Assembly: GCA_029721515.1 (NCBI GenBank) | Contig: CM056550.1 | Location: forward strand, 26,588,119-26,652,118 | DNA from: Synanceia verrucosa | Lineage: Eukaryota > Chordata > Actinopteri > Perciformes > Synanceiidae | Direction of reading: 5' to 3' | Length of the DNA: 64,000 nt | In this document: in pieces, positions 13,801-27,900 of the stretch | Position numbering within the stretch: the stretch's first letter is position 1 | Layout: each line of letters starts with the position of its first letter | Notes under the pieces: model-generated | What the model saw: the letters and a program-made list of their open reading frames with translations, nothing else | The model's database searches: none | Told to the model about the DNA's origin: nothing | Program-made: the position numbers and the translations under genes

Positions 13801-16800
13801 TTAAATCTAGAAATACGATGTTTAAAATCAGCAGAAAATGCTGGTTTTAACAACAATCAGCTTTATTTGTCATATACACAAAATTTGTCAATTTAACCCA
13901 TCCCTAAGGGAGAAGGGGTGGACTGTCAGCTCCGCTCAGATCTTTCATAGTCGAGCAGTGTGAATTGGCCTTTAGGCAGCAGAGAGCAGGAGGGGGATGG
14001 AACCCATGACTCTGGAGTTCAGGGACGACCACTTCACCAACTGAGCCACAGCATGCATACAGTATGACAAATAGACAAAATATATGCAGAAAATAAGCAG
14101 AAAATTCTGGTTTAAAGATGAGATTATTGGAAATTTAACTTTTTAAACGCTCAAAATATGTGAAATATACTAATTAAAAGCAGAAAATGCTTGCAGATGT
14201 TTTTTGTGTGACTCTTGAATCAAGCAACTCAAGTTTGTTACTGAATCTTAAAACAAAATTTACTTGATGAGACTGGGGAGAAATATAATATATCTTATTT
14301 TAACAGTAATTCACCTAATTTTAAGATTTCCTGCCTATGTGAGACAAAAAAGATAAGGTTGTGCTTGATTTAAGATTGTTGTGTAAAGTTAAAAACTTAA
14401 AATAAGAACTCTTAAAACAAGATAAATTATCTAACATGTCTGAATCTAAGTTTTTTCAGTCGTAACAGTGTACACGTACTGGGTGTGGGCGGGCCTCCCG
14501 TCCCGCTGACGTTCATCTGCCAGTGGTTGAAGGCGCAGCAGACGACAGCATACTCCCCCGGCTCCAGCATCACATCGCAGCCGACAAACTTCTTCACCGC
14601 TCGCTTGCTGTGGGCCAGCAGGCGACCCAGAGTCAGCTTGTTGCTACTGCCGAAGGAGGCCCTGAACACCATGATGCACAGGTCCAGCAGGTGGCTGTCA
14701 GCTGTGTCTGAACGCCTGGGGAGGGAGATGTGGGATGTGGTTAATATGTACAGAAGGTAAGGATGGAACAAAAATAAAAGAAAAGGATGGTGTTGTGCTT
14801 ACCTGCTTCCCTCCTGGAAGAGAGCAAACTCCAACGCCGTCCTCTCCAGCACGGTGAGGGCTGTGACGGTGACCGGCCCGCTGGCCTTGCTGGCGAAGCA
14901 GCCCTGTAGCCTCACTTCCTGCCAGTCTGAGTGGATCTTACAGATGTCCACTGAGTCAAAGTACCTGCAGGAGGACAGAGCCTTCTTTAGTGTATATAAC
15001 ATCAACAGGAAAAGTGTTGCATGAGGACACCCGTCAATTTGATCAGCTGCTCTCTCCTGTCAAGAGTCTATTTGTACGCATCACAGGGAGCTCTTTAACA
15101 TTAGCATAGCCTCTGAGGGCGCCGCCGTACAAACACCGTTTACCTCGCCAACATATCAGACCTCCACCTTCAAAGACGGAGCCCCTGAGAGACATTCGCT
15201 TCCTCACTCTCGGTCTGCTTTTCATTGTTTCATCACTTCCTAACCCCGTGCTGATGACTGGCTTACATCTCACTTTTGTCTTCTTGACAATCAGGAAGAA
15301 AAAGAGCGGAAAAAGGAGGCATGCTAAAGCTTTGATCTCGACAGATAAATATGTATTCCTTAGAATTCGGTTGCAGAAATGTTATTAATAATAATCAGTG
15401 GGTCTGAGCTGATCGCTGACATGAGACGGTGAAGGGCCCAGAGATTATTTGTCTGTGAGAGAAAACAAAAGACAGAAGAGTGATGGGATTCTGATGGAGG
15501 CTGCATATATTTTTCAGCTTCGAGTTGTTCAGGAGGACAGCCACATTGATACCTGACTCTTATTTTGTTGGACATGAGGGACATGAATAACAGAGCGATA
15601 CACTCATCATTTTATCTTTAGGTGAGCCCACTGACCTGGTGACAACGTCTGTTCATCACATGACTTGCTGACGGTAAGAAAAAAAAAAAGGAAAAGAGCA
15701 GCTGTGTCCATCACAGAGAATATGAAATCCCTTCAATTCCCTTCAAACTGTATTGGCTGTAATCCATTTTGTTTTTCATTTCTTTCTTTTTTTTTACAAT
15801 ATGGTTCGGTCAAGTTATGTTTTCCAAGGAATCTGTTTCAGATTACTTTTCAATCAAGCTGTTACAGGCTGCAGTGTTTACTGACCTCCACAAGGTCACC
15901 AGCCAATGAAACAGTCACATACAAAAAAAAAAAAACACAGAGGAACAGCCAGAAAACCCTGTCAACACTTGATGCAGTGTGTGACTGAATGACATGGTTA
16001 ATCTAATATGACAAAACACACTGAGAGCCGTTACGAGTCTGAGCCAAATCCCTGGCAACCAAAGCAACCGCAACTCCATAACAACACCAGGGTGTGTGAG
16101 GCACTTGTCAACAAACACAATGTACTGAAAACAACAGAAACGCTCTGTGTCAATACCAGATGGTCAGCAAATCCACAAAGACATGAGATTACTGAACTGT
16201 CAATCACTTTGAGATCATTATGTGCATTTCAACACACTTACAGGTCACCTTCATAGTTTTTTCACTTAACAAAGCTTTGACATTCGCTCCCATAAACAGC
16301 TGGTGCCAGCTGGATTTTCCCTGGGATGAAACCTCACAGGAAGTCACGTTTCATGTTTCTGACAGCAGTGCATTAGGAGTAAACACAAGTCCCAAATTAA
16401 TTAACAGAGGAAAAACCTGCGCATCCATCATGTGGGCAGTCGCAATGATGACTTATTGTTGATGATGTCACCAAAATATTAAAAGGTTCAGTGTTGACTT
16501 TAGATACTGCCACACCTCCTGGTGGCCACTAGGGGGAAGAAAGGTCAATGGAGAATGAGGAGGTCATTTTGTGATGTCACTATGGTTGCATCTGTGCGAG
16601 TGAAAAGATGCATGTTATTTCCTAAACTCCAGATCTGTGTGTAAACGCAGCTCTTACTTTATAAAATCGCTGTACTCCATCCAGAAAACGCCCTCGCCGC
16701 TGCCGTGGGCCATGAGCTCGTGACGCAGGTGCTGCGGCCAGTCCGTCCACTCGTCCGACCAGCTGCCGTTCCACGAGAAGCGACCCCACGGGTTACGCAG

Positions 16801-19800
16801 CCTCAACAACCTGAAGTCGAAGACCAGACAGTTAGAGAGGAAGACGATGGACAGGGAGGGAGAGCCAAATGTCCCCGTCTAAGCTCCTCTTCTGGATCAT
16901 TGCCTACTTTTTAACAACCCATTTCATTTTACTGCCTCCTCCCTACAGTGAGAAACTTAAGAGGTATAATGGAGAAAAAACATACTGGAGAGTCCCTGCT
17001 TTACTAAAAAAGGTGCAGGTGAATCGCTGTTTCCAGGCTGCTTTTCATCTCCTATCGCTCCTAGCAGGAGGACTCCGACTCATTTTAGATCAAGCGCTGT
17101 GGCACAGTCTTCCACACAGATTGCTTTATGGCAGTAAATTAAAGTGCTGTGTGTGGGGCTCTCTTGAGTAAATTACATCTGGGATATACTGCTACTCTCA
17201 GCCTCCTCTCACAGGTAGGACAGGATCGGCCTGTATTGTGTGGATTCACAAAGCCGATCAAAGTGATCAAACTGGGCCGGTGTGTAGCTGTTATCTGCTG
17301 GCATCAAGTCTCTACTCATTTAACCATGAATCATGCAAGTGACCTCACAGAGCATGCATCTGTTCCACCTATTGATGGGTGACAGATGCAGAGAGAAAAG
17401 GAGGAGTTAAAGGAGAAGTGGCTTTTTTAAAGGGATCACAACTTCACGTTTTATATTCATTTTAACGTTAACACAGAAACATAGGACTCTGATGAATAAT
17501 GTCATAAATCAATTGCTTTCAGTTTCAATTATCTAAATGCTGTTTCTGGGAAATCATTTTCTCCCACCATTTTAGCACGGCAAGCCCCTAAATACTACAA
17601 TACTCATGAGCCCCGGCAGGGGCTAATGAGAAGCGAGAGCTAATTCAAATCCCTACTTGTAGCAGTTGTGAATAAAACAGCCTGATGAAATCATCCCAAA
17701 TTATCCCAGAATCAAAAATGTTATGATCTTATGTACAGGCTTGTATCCAATTTTTTATTTTTTCTTAAGGAAGGATATTTTCTAACTTTTACACTGATGA
17801 TTCAATCAGACACATCACACTGACTGTGGAAGAAACCACATAACTCAAAACTTAAAAGGTGATCCATTGTTTTTTTGGGTGAACAAACTGTATACTTTAA
17901 TTGTCGTTTAATTTGTTATATTTCATTTTATGTGTCTTTTAAAAGTCTTCAAAGATAGAAGAGACAGACAGGGATGATCTGATATCATCAAACACTTAAA
18001 ACCCAAAATTTAGGGTTAGTGGTCCAGGACTATTGTGGTAGTTGTCCAGGACTGTTAATTACTTGGTGATATAAGATCGTGCGACAGACAGATGTGTCAA
18101 GAGAACCATTCGGAGAAACAAGAGAAGACGTTCTTCCAGGTGATCCTTCATACCTGTAACCGTGGACATCTCGTACGTCCAGGATGGAGTAGGCATGCCG
18201 AGGCCGCAGACCCAGAGACTCATAGACGACGTCGTCTACCTTCATGTTGCCTCCGCCACAAGACGCACCCATCAGAAAGCTGACAGACAGCACACAGTGT
18301 AAGACAGAAGACTTGCTATTTTCTTAACAAGCATAATGAAAAAAAGACAGAACTGTTTTCAACACTTCCTCTGCATATGCATAGCTAAATTATAAGATAC
18401 TATAATTATTTATTGAATTATTTATTGAATTCAACCAAGAGAGCCTCAAAATAAATGTCAAACATTTTTTTCAGCTATATCCCTGTTAATCTGTTTTTTT
18501 ATGTTGATGCAGCTCATCTCTGTTCAGTAAAGTGTAGCTATGGCTCTCCAGGCTGCTCCCATTTGATATACTGAATAGTACCACAGGTTTTCTGACAGAT
18601 GGACCTGCAGTTTGGCCACAGATGATTTGGCCCCGCTGGACTTCTCTTAGTAGTCTCAAGTTGCTTTGAAAGCTCACATATCAAAGAGCAGATTGCAGGA
18701 CCTCTTTTATTACAGACACAGGGCACTACTTTGGCACCTTTGTCGTTTTATAACACCTTAGAGTTTGTAGTTGGGATGAGAGAATGTCAGATCCACTGTT
18801 TTTCCAGTAAGGGAGAATAAGTGCAAAACAAAGCCAGAAACAAAGCCCTTCACGCCCTAATCCCCCTTGCTCCCTTTCCTACCCAGCCTCCTTGGAGCTA
18901 AGCATCTTGGCCCAGATGAGGTCCGTGTCGATGGGTTCCTCCCGAGGGTTGGTGGAGCTGACCTGGAGCATCAGGGAGTCGCAGGGAGCGCCCGTCAGCG
19001 TGGCCAGACCTTCGATGGCACGCCCTGCCTGCAGGGCAAAGTAGGAGCCGTGGAGTTTGGCTAAGGCCTTCTCGATCAGCGCCACCCAGAGCTGCTTCCT
19101 CTGGGCCTTGAACCATGGGAAAAGAGGAGGAGGTAACAATGAGTCGCGGCTCTGAGTACAGCTCTTGCAACAGGATGTGTTGTGAGGTGTGAGCTCTGAA
19201 CCTGCTGGCTGTGACTCAACTATAATCAAACCTAAAAAAGCTCTTAGTTATGCTTCCTCATATACTTTCTTATCTTCACCATACCCATAACTGTCCTCTC
19301 GACATTTTATTCTGGTATTTCTCATATACTGAGTCATCACGGTGGGGGAATTCACTTTGACCTACCCTACGCAGCATCTCTGTTAACATTTTCCTCTGCT
19401 TCTTCTTTTAGATCTGAGGTTGGTGGTGCCAGGCAGTCTCATCAACAACATGTAGATTTGCTATTATGGCTTCTACAGTATGTCCGTCCTGCCCGGGTTT
19501 GTTTCCACAGCTTTTATTTGTTGCAACACTTCATTTGTCCTGGTAATTGATTATGAATCGTTGGGTAATTAAACCTCTAGGAGCAGTTTTCCTCTATGGG
19601 GTCCTTTGAGCCAGCAACATAATTAATTAGCTTACATTAACAAGTTAATATTAATCTGTTTATGCTTTGACTCCATCATCCAACCAGGTGATTATGAAGG
19701 GGCACACTTATGGCTGCCTTTGACAGTGAATATCTTTTACTCTTGTCTGGTAATCTAAACAAGACTGCTGACATTAACAGTGTATCTTTGTGTTCACTGA

Positions 19801-21037
19801 ATATTTATGAGCATCTATTTTCTCATCCATCACTACTTCCTACATCCCTCTGTGCTTTTCTGACCTGAGAGAAGAGGAGGTAGCCATAGTCATCACAGGG
19901 CAGCATGTCGTCCACCAGTACCGTCGTCCATGTCCCGTCTTTACACAACCGAACCTGGTAGGCCCCCTCCGGGCAGATGGTCCTGGTGATCATCACCCTC
20001 TCCACCAGCTCCGGACGCTCCGCCAGCACCGCCAGTGCACTCAGGAACCTGGAGAGGGATGAAACTCGATGAGTTGGAAAATGAAACGCAGGAACGGGAG
20101 GGAGAGACAAGTGAACCAGAGCATGTGACTGAAACAAAGAGGAAAAAGACAATCTGAATTAAGCTACGAGACAAACGGAGATGAGATGTAAGTGCTCAGC
20201 CGATTGTGATGGATGGGTGGATGGCTGAGTGGACACCTGCTTCAGCTGAAGAGACGACATGATGACTGAGGATGAGGAATGTCAGCCGACAGACGCAGTC
20301 AGGGAAAACAAAAAGAAACAAGCAGTCGTGACGCGGTAAATATGGAATCATTTTCCCCAAATGTTTTTTTTTTTTTGTTCAACATAATTGGCCCTCATTG
20401 AAAATCAATCACGTTTGATGAGCCAAGCTTCTCCACTTTCTGGTTACCTTTACATTACTGTTAATTCTCCCTGCGGCAAAGACAAACTGGCTCGCCTCCT
20501 CTAATTACCTTGCAAGAGAAATTAGTCAATCAAAAATCCCGATACATCAGAAAATGCTAATTTGAGAGAAAAGAGAAAAGCATCTGGGGACACGGGGACC
20601 ACCTCAAAAAGATTTTAACGTGAACATCTGAAAGCGTGGAGAGAGATCATACAATGCTGATGAAATGAGCTAAAAATGCTTCTCTGCTGACTTCTCAGTA
20701 TACTGAGTCCCTTTATCAATGATAACTAAACTGTACTAATGTTGTCACTGCCACTATACCCACACATGGCAGTACCATCCATTACAGCCTAGCCGTCAAT
20801 CTGTGAGTGTTGCTATATCCCATCTGTTCGAGTGGCAGCTGAGTGAGGCTGATCAGCCCATTCAGCCGCTGATGAAAAACCAATCGGCTGCAAAGAATCA
20901 CATGAAAATCCAATTAGCCGTGTCATAATGTGACTCTAATGTCAGCTTGTACTCAAGGACAAGGGTGACTGGTACGACTCTCCACTGCTGTCATTGACTG
21001 GCTGAGGGAAGCTGGGATGTTTGCTGGTTTATCAGGA

Positions 21038-21083
<46 letters not shown>

Positions 21084-24000
21084 AGAGAGAGTGTGTGTTA
21101 GAGAGATAAAATTAGGGTTACATCCTATGGTGAGAGGATTGGGGTCTGGGGAGAGTTATTTTTTGATAAGCTGTGTGCTGGTGATGAAGTGAAAAGTTAT
21201 ATCGGGACAACTTTGAGACTGGTGAGTCTGTTCGGTCTGTTGTGTGTGGAGGAAGATGGTGGATGATAACACACCAGCATATACACACAACCAAAAGGAC
21301 ACACAGAACAAGGGCAGGGAGATAAAGCATGTGTCCAGACTCACACTCCTGTGAATAATCTCCCTGTCGGGTGTATCTGTACATCTGTCCAACTACGCCC
21401 CGCTTGCCTTCTTTTTCATTTTTTTTTGCCTCGCAATTTTTCTCGCTTTCAGTTTCTTAACTTACTGTTTCACTGGCTCTCTGTCACTGTCTCCATCTCT
21501 CTCTGTGAGCTTCAGGCAGCAGAGTTCATCTAAAGCAGACATGAAATACTATATGCTTTCTGTTTTGTATTCCTCTGACCTTTCTCAGGGGATGAAAGGG
21601 AATGAAAAATTTCCTTTTACTTTTGGGGATCTTTGGCTATTTCTGTTTGTCCTTGGTTAAAACATTTATCAGGACAAGTCCCTTTTTATTCCTGCCCTTT
21701 TTTTTCCCGACACTCTCTGTAAACGTGTCCACGTCTACAGTAGACAGAGCAGACCTCTGAGCGTCCTTCAGTCCCGTTCTGACAGCTCACCAGCAGTTTC
21801 CCAGCAGGCCTTGCAGGATGTCAGAGGGCCGCGGCGTGCGGAACACGGACCACTTGACGCCTCTGTCTTTGAAGTTGCTGCAGTTGATCTCGTGGGGGCG
21901 GAGCCACTTTTTGATTCGCTGTTGGACGCTGTCGCCCTCGGGGAAGCCCACAGAGCGAGGCCCTGGAGGGAAGCTGTCGTCCACGAAGTTCACCGTGTTC
22001 TGAGTGAGGATGAGAGAGAGACTGGTTGAGACTGGACCTGAATAGTATGTCTGAAACAAATATCATATCATTTTATATCATATAAATAAATTAAAAGAAT
22101 AGGAAAACATGTCTTATTCATAAACCTGAAAACCATTATTTTTTCTTTTTAAAAAGAGCACTTCAAAATAAAGCTTTTCAAACACATAATGCCAGCATGA
22201 AGGACACTTGGCGCTCTGTGGACTGTTAATCTCTTCCCTGCATTTCTAGTGTGATATATTTTGCAGGTGATGATTAATACAGGACACTACGGGCCGCCAC
22301 TTGAGCCCTAGAATTGGGGTGGGACAAGGACAAACTACTGCCGAGTCGTGGGGCGGCAGCAGGAAATACTTCCACTGTTAGTGAGGCATCGCACATCTGC
22401 ACAGCAGGAGACCAAAATGTGGTGCCGCTTAGCAGCCCGCATGCAGGACACGTATGCAAATCACACTTTCAAACATTTCAGACGCTTCACTTTGTGACAC
22501 ATTCCCTGCAGAGCGCCAAGCATTTTAAAATGACACAGTGGATTTTAGCGCTGTGAAATGTAGCTGCCTCTCTACTGTACACAGGACCTGAACTACATGG
22601 ATACTTTAACAGATCAAGACACCCAACCTGACACACTATCTGCCTATCTAAAACTCTCCTGTACACAAACCCGAGAGGGCCAACAGCCACACACAAGCAG
22701 CCCTATCCGCTTTCCCATTTGCGACGTCATAAGTGGACTCAGGCTCTGCCGTGTTGCGAAGCAGGATGTGGAAGTAATGCAGGCACCCCACTGGTGGCTC
22801 ACAGTGAAGCCAATTGATTAGTCGCCATCCACAGAATCCAATTCTGTAGTCTGGAAGCAAGCATTAGCTACCAGACACAATCGCTTCGACACCGCCTCAG
22901 CGCCCCGGCCATCCAAGGTCTCCATGTAGCTGACTGTGTCGCTCACTGGCTTATGTATGACCCTTGTGCTGGTTATTGTGATTTACCACAAGAGGTGAAG
23001 GGACAGCTTTGGCCCTGGACATACACAGAGACTGTAAAGAGCACAGTTGGTATATAAACCAGGATAAAACAGCTCAAAGCAAGCACAGAAACACTGTGTT
23101 CTTATCTAAATTTACAATCAAACAGCATCATTTAGGAAGCTAAGACGATCACCGAAAAGCCTGTTAGTTCTAATGATAGCTTACTACAATAGCACTTGAG
23201 CATCCAGTTGCTCTCATATTAGAGTGGATTATTCAGACTCATTTGAAATGTATGATAATCAGCAGGATACAGTCGGCACATGAAGAAAACACTGTGCTGC
23301 AATTAGCCTATTCACATCTGGGACGCACAGGGCGCTTGGATATGAGCATAATGGTTTCTTTTGTTCGTGTTTTTCAAGAGAGCGTTTGACACCATATACT
23401 CACATGAGTCTCAGGGACATACAGCTCCATTCTGGGCTTATAGACGATGAAAAAAAGAATACAATAACTTGGGTAATTCAAGCTGAAATCTAAGCAGACC
23501 CTCTCAAACAAGCAGATAGACATAAATATGAGTTAAAAGAAAATATAAAGTGTAAAATGGGATATATCTGTATGAAATACAACATTAGTAACAAAATGGA
23601 AACTACCACATTTGAACTGTGTGAGGAGTATTAATATTGTACACATACAGCATTTTCTTGTTTTTCAGGTTGAGGTGTTGTGACGTCTGCTGGGGTTAGT
23701 CTAGCTGAAACTGGTGCTGCTGTCTCTGGTTGTATCGCTGCAAGCAGGCCAGCTAGACCACGATCAGACGATCCCACTGCGAGTTCAGAAAACCTGCTGC
23801 TGCCTTCCCTCCAAGTCCCAGACTACACAGAGCCGGCATGCTTTTTGAGGATAGTGAGTCTGTCTTACTATTGATCTCTGAGAATGTGGTGACAAGGAGC
23901 ATATAGAGCTGGATTTTCCAAAGTGCCACACATATTAAACCCAAGCGTCCTACAACGGCCTGTCGCACAGGAAGAGGAAAGCCATGACTACACGCAGTCA

Positions 24001-24265
24001 GAAATCATAATCCAACATGCAAAAACTCAACCCCAGGTGACACACCCAAGCAACAAGTGAAGAGCGTTCTAAGACAGAAATAACACACAATCAAAGTCAA
24101 TCTGTTGCCAGGTAGCATCATTTTGTTGCTCCCCTGGAGGGTGACAAGGAGAGGGAACAGAAGAAGCAGCTCCAGCCATGCTGCCTTTTACAGTTCACAA
24201 GCAGCGCTGATGGCTGTTAGTAGCGCACAGCGAGTAAGAGGCCGCACTCTGGGGGCTCTCCAGCA

Positions 24266-24337
<72 letters not shown>

Positions 24338-24876
24338 TTCATTCCAAAAACCAATCAAGGAGAGTAGAAAGGGAAGGAGGAGGCAGAAGAAACAAAGTGC
24401 AGTGAGGTGAACCCAGAATAATATTTCTTACACTCTGACTCCAGCTCTAGTGTTGGTCTCTGGTGAGTGCTGCAATCTGGACAAACTCTTGAGTAATTCA
24501 CACAGTATATTTCATCAGCAACACCAAACTAAATAAATAAAAAAAGTCTGAAACTTTCACTGTATTTGTGAGTGCTCAGACAGCCCAGGCACCTTGTTAA
24601 CAGGGTAAACCAAAAGCTTTAATCACCAGTACATTTTCACCACTGGTGTTTGGTGCTTGCCAAGTGTTAATGCCTTGACAGTGATGGATTAGAGGACCGG
24701 CTTCTCTCGCTTACCAGCTCTACACCCCCGTTCATCTCTCTGACCCTTGGAAGGCTGCAGCAGTTGATGCTGTTCGTGATTACACTCACTATAGGGAAGC
24801 AGATCATTGCTGCTCCTCTCCTCTACCAGCGCTACTGCTAAAAATAGGCCAGCCCCTGTGTTCACCTTAGTGCACG

Positions 24877-24910
<34 letters not shown>

Positions 24911-27900
24911 AAATCACATACACACATTGACTGCTACACTGGAGAATTGAGTGCAGTCGTGTAGAGAGGGTGGGATGGCGGTGGACGGGGTGCGCTGGGT
25001 GGCGGGGGAAAACGCATTTTGAGATATTAGCAGAGAGGAGAGGGAGAAAAAACAAAACAAACTGGATGAGTGTGCAGGGATGGATGTGATGAAGGGAGAC
25101 GGGATGAAAAGAAGATGAAAACGGGGAAGTACTTTGAGGAGTGCAGAGGGGCAGAGCTGGAGAGAGCTTGGCCTAAAATATTTGTAGGAGAAAAGGAAAG
25201 ATGATAAAAGAAAGACTAGCTTAAATGTCGATCTTAAACTGGGGATAAAGAGGAGGGGAAAGGGAGGGATGAGGGATCTCTGATGTGCTTCCTTCCTACT
25301 TCCTACTGAGCTAACTTCCCTCCCACGCTCACAGCAATGAGCCCTGTGGCTTCCAAAGGGGCCATTAATAATGCATCCTAAAGCACACTTCATGTGAACA
25401 TGGCGAGGTGCGATGCTGTATTGTAAGAGGGCACGCACGAGACAAACAAATCCAGAGAATATAAGCCTCAATCTGTTTTTCACAGGTTTGATTAGTTTGA
25501 TCGGGTTTTGTCTCACTGACATTCATCTTAACAAATGGTCTCAAATCAGCCCCCTGATCCATGGCGACAAAATGCAAAAGGACTGCAGAGGGGGTGAACA
25601 TGAAGTGGCGTGATACAAAGGAGCCAACATAAAAGGTTGTCACATCTCAACTGTGGTTGCTAGGGAGGATATCTCGACGTGAGTTGGACCAATCAGAGCT
25701 CACGAATGACTCAATTGATCTCAAAGTCTGCCTGATCTTTGAACACCACATGCAGAGGTGCTTGAGTCGAATGCATCATTACTTTTAGACAGTTATGATG
25801 ACAGACAAGCCTGTAATTACTAAGGAATAATTAAGTTTTTCTCCTTTAAGAAAAAAAAAAAAACACATAGTGAGTGATTAACTTTTTCTTTCCATCTGAC
25901 ATTTATGCAGCTTAATCAAACTGTTCTGTCTCACTGTGGATACTGATTAAACAAAGCACAGTTCTGATCCTTTAATTACTGGGTGAAATTTGTGTAGTGA
26001 AGTCTACCTTAAAATGGAGATTACATTATGGGTGATAAAACATTTTTTTTATTCCTTTTTATTCCAAAGGTCTGCTATTATACAGAAAAGTTGTACAGCA
26101 TTAAGTAGTCTAATATCTCCTAACCCTAGGAAGTCCAGTTTGTGATGACGAAAAAAATCTGACTAAGACTGACTATAAAAAAAAAAAAAAAACAGCCTCC
26201 TGACACATGAAGTGACTATCTAAATCAGAAGTCAGTGAAGTGACTTGGTGACTGCTGTGACAGTATGAGGCTCTTTGTATCTGCAGCTCCTTTACAAGAT
26301 TCAACCGCTGGCCGTTTAAAACTCGCCGAAGAAGCAAGTGCAAACAGAGGCAATGACAAAGCCTATTAGCATTTCTCTGGAATTAAAGAGACTGGGGTTG
26401 CGGGAACAATGCCAGAGACATAACAAAAAGAGGAATTACAATAAGGAAAGTGCTGACGGCAACGTGCACCCTGTGACGCACTGCACCTCGAAATAAGTAG
26501 TCAAGAAAAATTCCAAAAAGAGAAAAAGGTGACACACAAATGACATGTTACTTGTTCATCTAGTAAAGATGAGTTACCTACGACCTGAACCTGACCTGAT
26601 TCAAATGTAAGCAGCTTAAAATGCTTAAAATCTCACCACTGACACACAAACAGGGTTAGTGTTAGTAATGATGTTACCTCTCTGCAGAAGCTGACTATGT
26701 TCTCCCAGAGCTCCTTGGCCTCGCCCTCATCATTTCGCCGGCGTGCCTCTACATGCATGCTCTCCCTCCTCTTCAGAGGCTTAGCCACTTTGCGAAGGGT
26801 GAGGTACTGCTGTGGTGTGTGGCACGCTGCACAGTTCTTGGCCTTGAGGTCATTGAGCAGCGTACATGCTGGGCAGCTCCACTGCCCGACCTTCTCCTGA
26901 AGGCTGGATGAGGTGGAGGACAAAGAGGAACCAGAAGGAGCAATGGCAGAAGACGACGGTGGATAACCACGAGCCTGCTTACGTGCTTTATGACCCGAGG
27001 ATGACGAGGAAGGCGTGCAGGAGCATGATGCGATGCCACAGTGTGAACAGCAGCGGGGCAGGGGCACCAGCTGCTCCTGAAAGCCGTGCAGCTTGGAGGA
27101 ACCGCAGGCAGAGCACTTGGGGGCACCTGTAGGGTTGCGCAGCGTGCACTTGGAGCAGGCCCAGGTGCTAAAGTCTGGGCTGGAGGGGCTGGCTGGGGTG
27201 AACCGTACTGTCTCACAGCCCACCAGATCAATGAGGTCAGCGCCAGCCCGTGATGAGCGGCAGGTGTCACACTTGGATGAGCTACCTGGGTTGGGCAATG
27301 AGCAGCTAGGGCACTTCCAGGTGGGGGCGGCTGAGGACACAACAGGGAGGTGAGGGGTCAGTGGGTGGTGCTGAGGATCTTCTTCCTCCAGGATACTGAG
27401 GCGCTTGCTGGGGTACGAAGGTTCCTGGGGCTGGGCATGTTTGGGCTTGGCTGGCCGCTGTGGACCTGGCTGGGGTGGCACAATGGCAGCTGAAGGAGAG
27501 GTGGGGCTGGGAGTGCTGTTTCCCGGGATTGGTGGGCGTCCAGGAGGGGGTACCTCTCTCCTGCTGCGAGGCACAGGGTTGTTTTGGAGGGAGGAGAAGG
27601 AGGTAAAGGTGGATTGAGAGGAGACATGGGAAGGCTCTTGAGGATCACAGGGTGGGGCTGGGGGAGAGTCATCAGTTAGGTCTATGAGCAGCGGGGCAGT
27701 CCCTGCTGCGTGAACAGGAAACCCCAGAACAGGTGTGCGCACTTCAGGCACCACCAGAGCCTCAGGGGGGATTTTAGGCAAAGACAGTTTCCTGGGTCCT
27801 CCGCAGGCTGAGCATGACAGCGCCACGGGTGTGTTATGGAGTGTGCAGCGAGGGCAAGCCCAGCCTGAGTGTTGCCCCTCCAGGCCGACTACTTCTCCGT

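Larger units (their letters stand above)
10807..21790 (-). other. capn15: Short capn15 introns between the last ten coding exons
   Basis: Nine introns range from 87 bp (14716-14802) to about 1.7 kb. Apart from the SINE near 13.9 kb and the (GT)n at 21041-21079, I see no second gene in them. Notable short items are poly-A/T runs at 13647-13695 and a CTCF-like CCACTAGGGGG core near 16526. Confidence 0.6.
22000..26677 (-). other. capn15: capn15 intron between the zinc-finger exon and the catalytic-Cys exon
   Basis: It is 4.7 kb with no recognisable exon. It contains (CA)n tracts at 24275-24336 and 24880-24908 and a few poly-A runs. The open frames seen on either strand are low-complexity or lack any family signature. 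Confidence 0.6.

Noticed and set aside
13895..14055. A functional tRNA gene
   Set aside because: It has A- and B-box-like motifs but no foldable cloverleaf; read as a SINE head.
16510..16540. CTCF-like CCACTAGGGGG core in a capn15 intron
   Set aside because: This motif also occurs in common fish repeats and the match falls off at the 3' side (GAAG instead of GCGC).
24914..25522. Minus-strand frame of 202 codons
   Set aside because: It is intronic in capn15, low-complexity (Ser/Leu/Phe-rich), without a domain or splice support.
26773..27342. Pro/Ala-rich minus-strand frame of 189 codons
   Set aside because: It is an alternate frame of the capn15 zinc-finger exon, whose true frame shows the Cys pattern of RanBP2 fingers.
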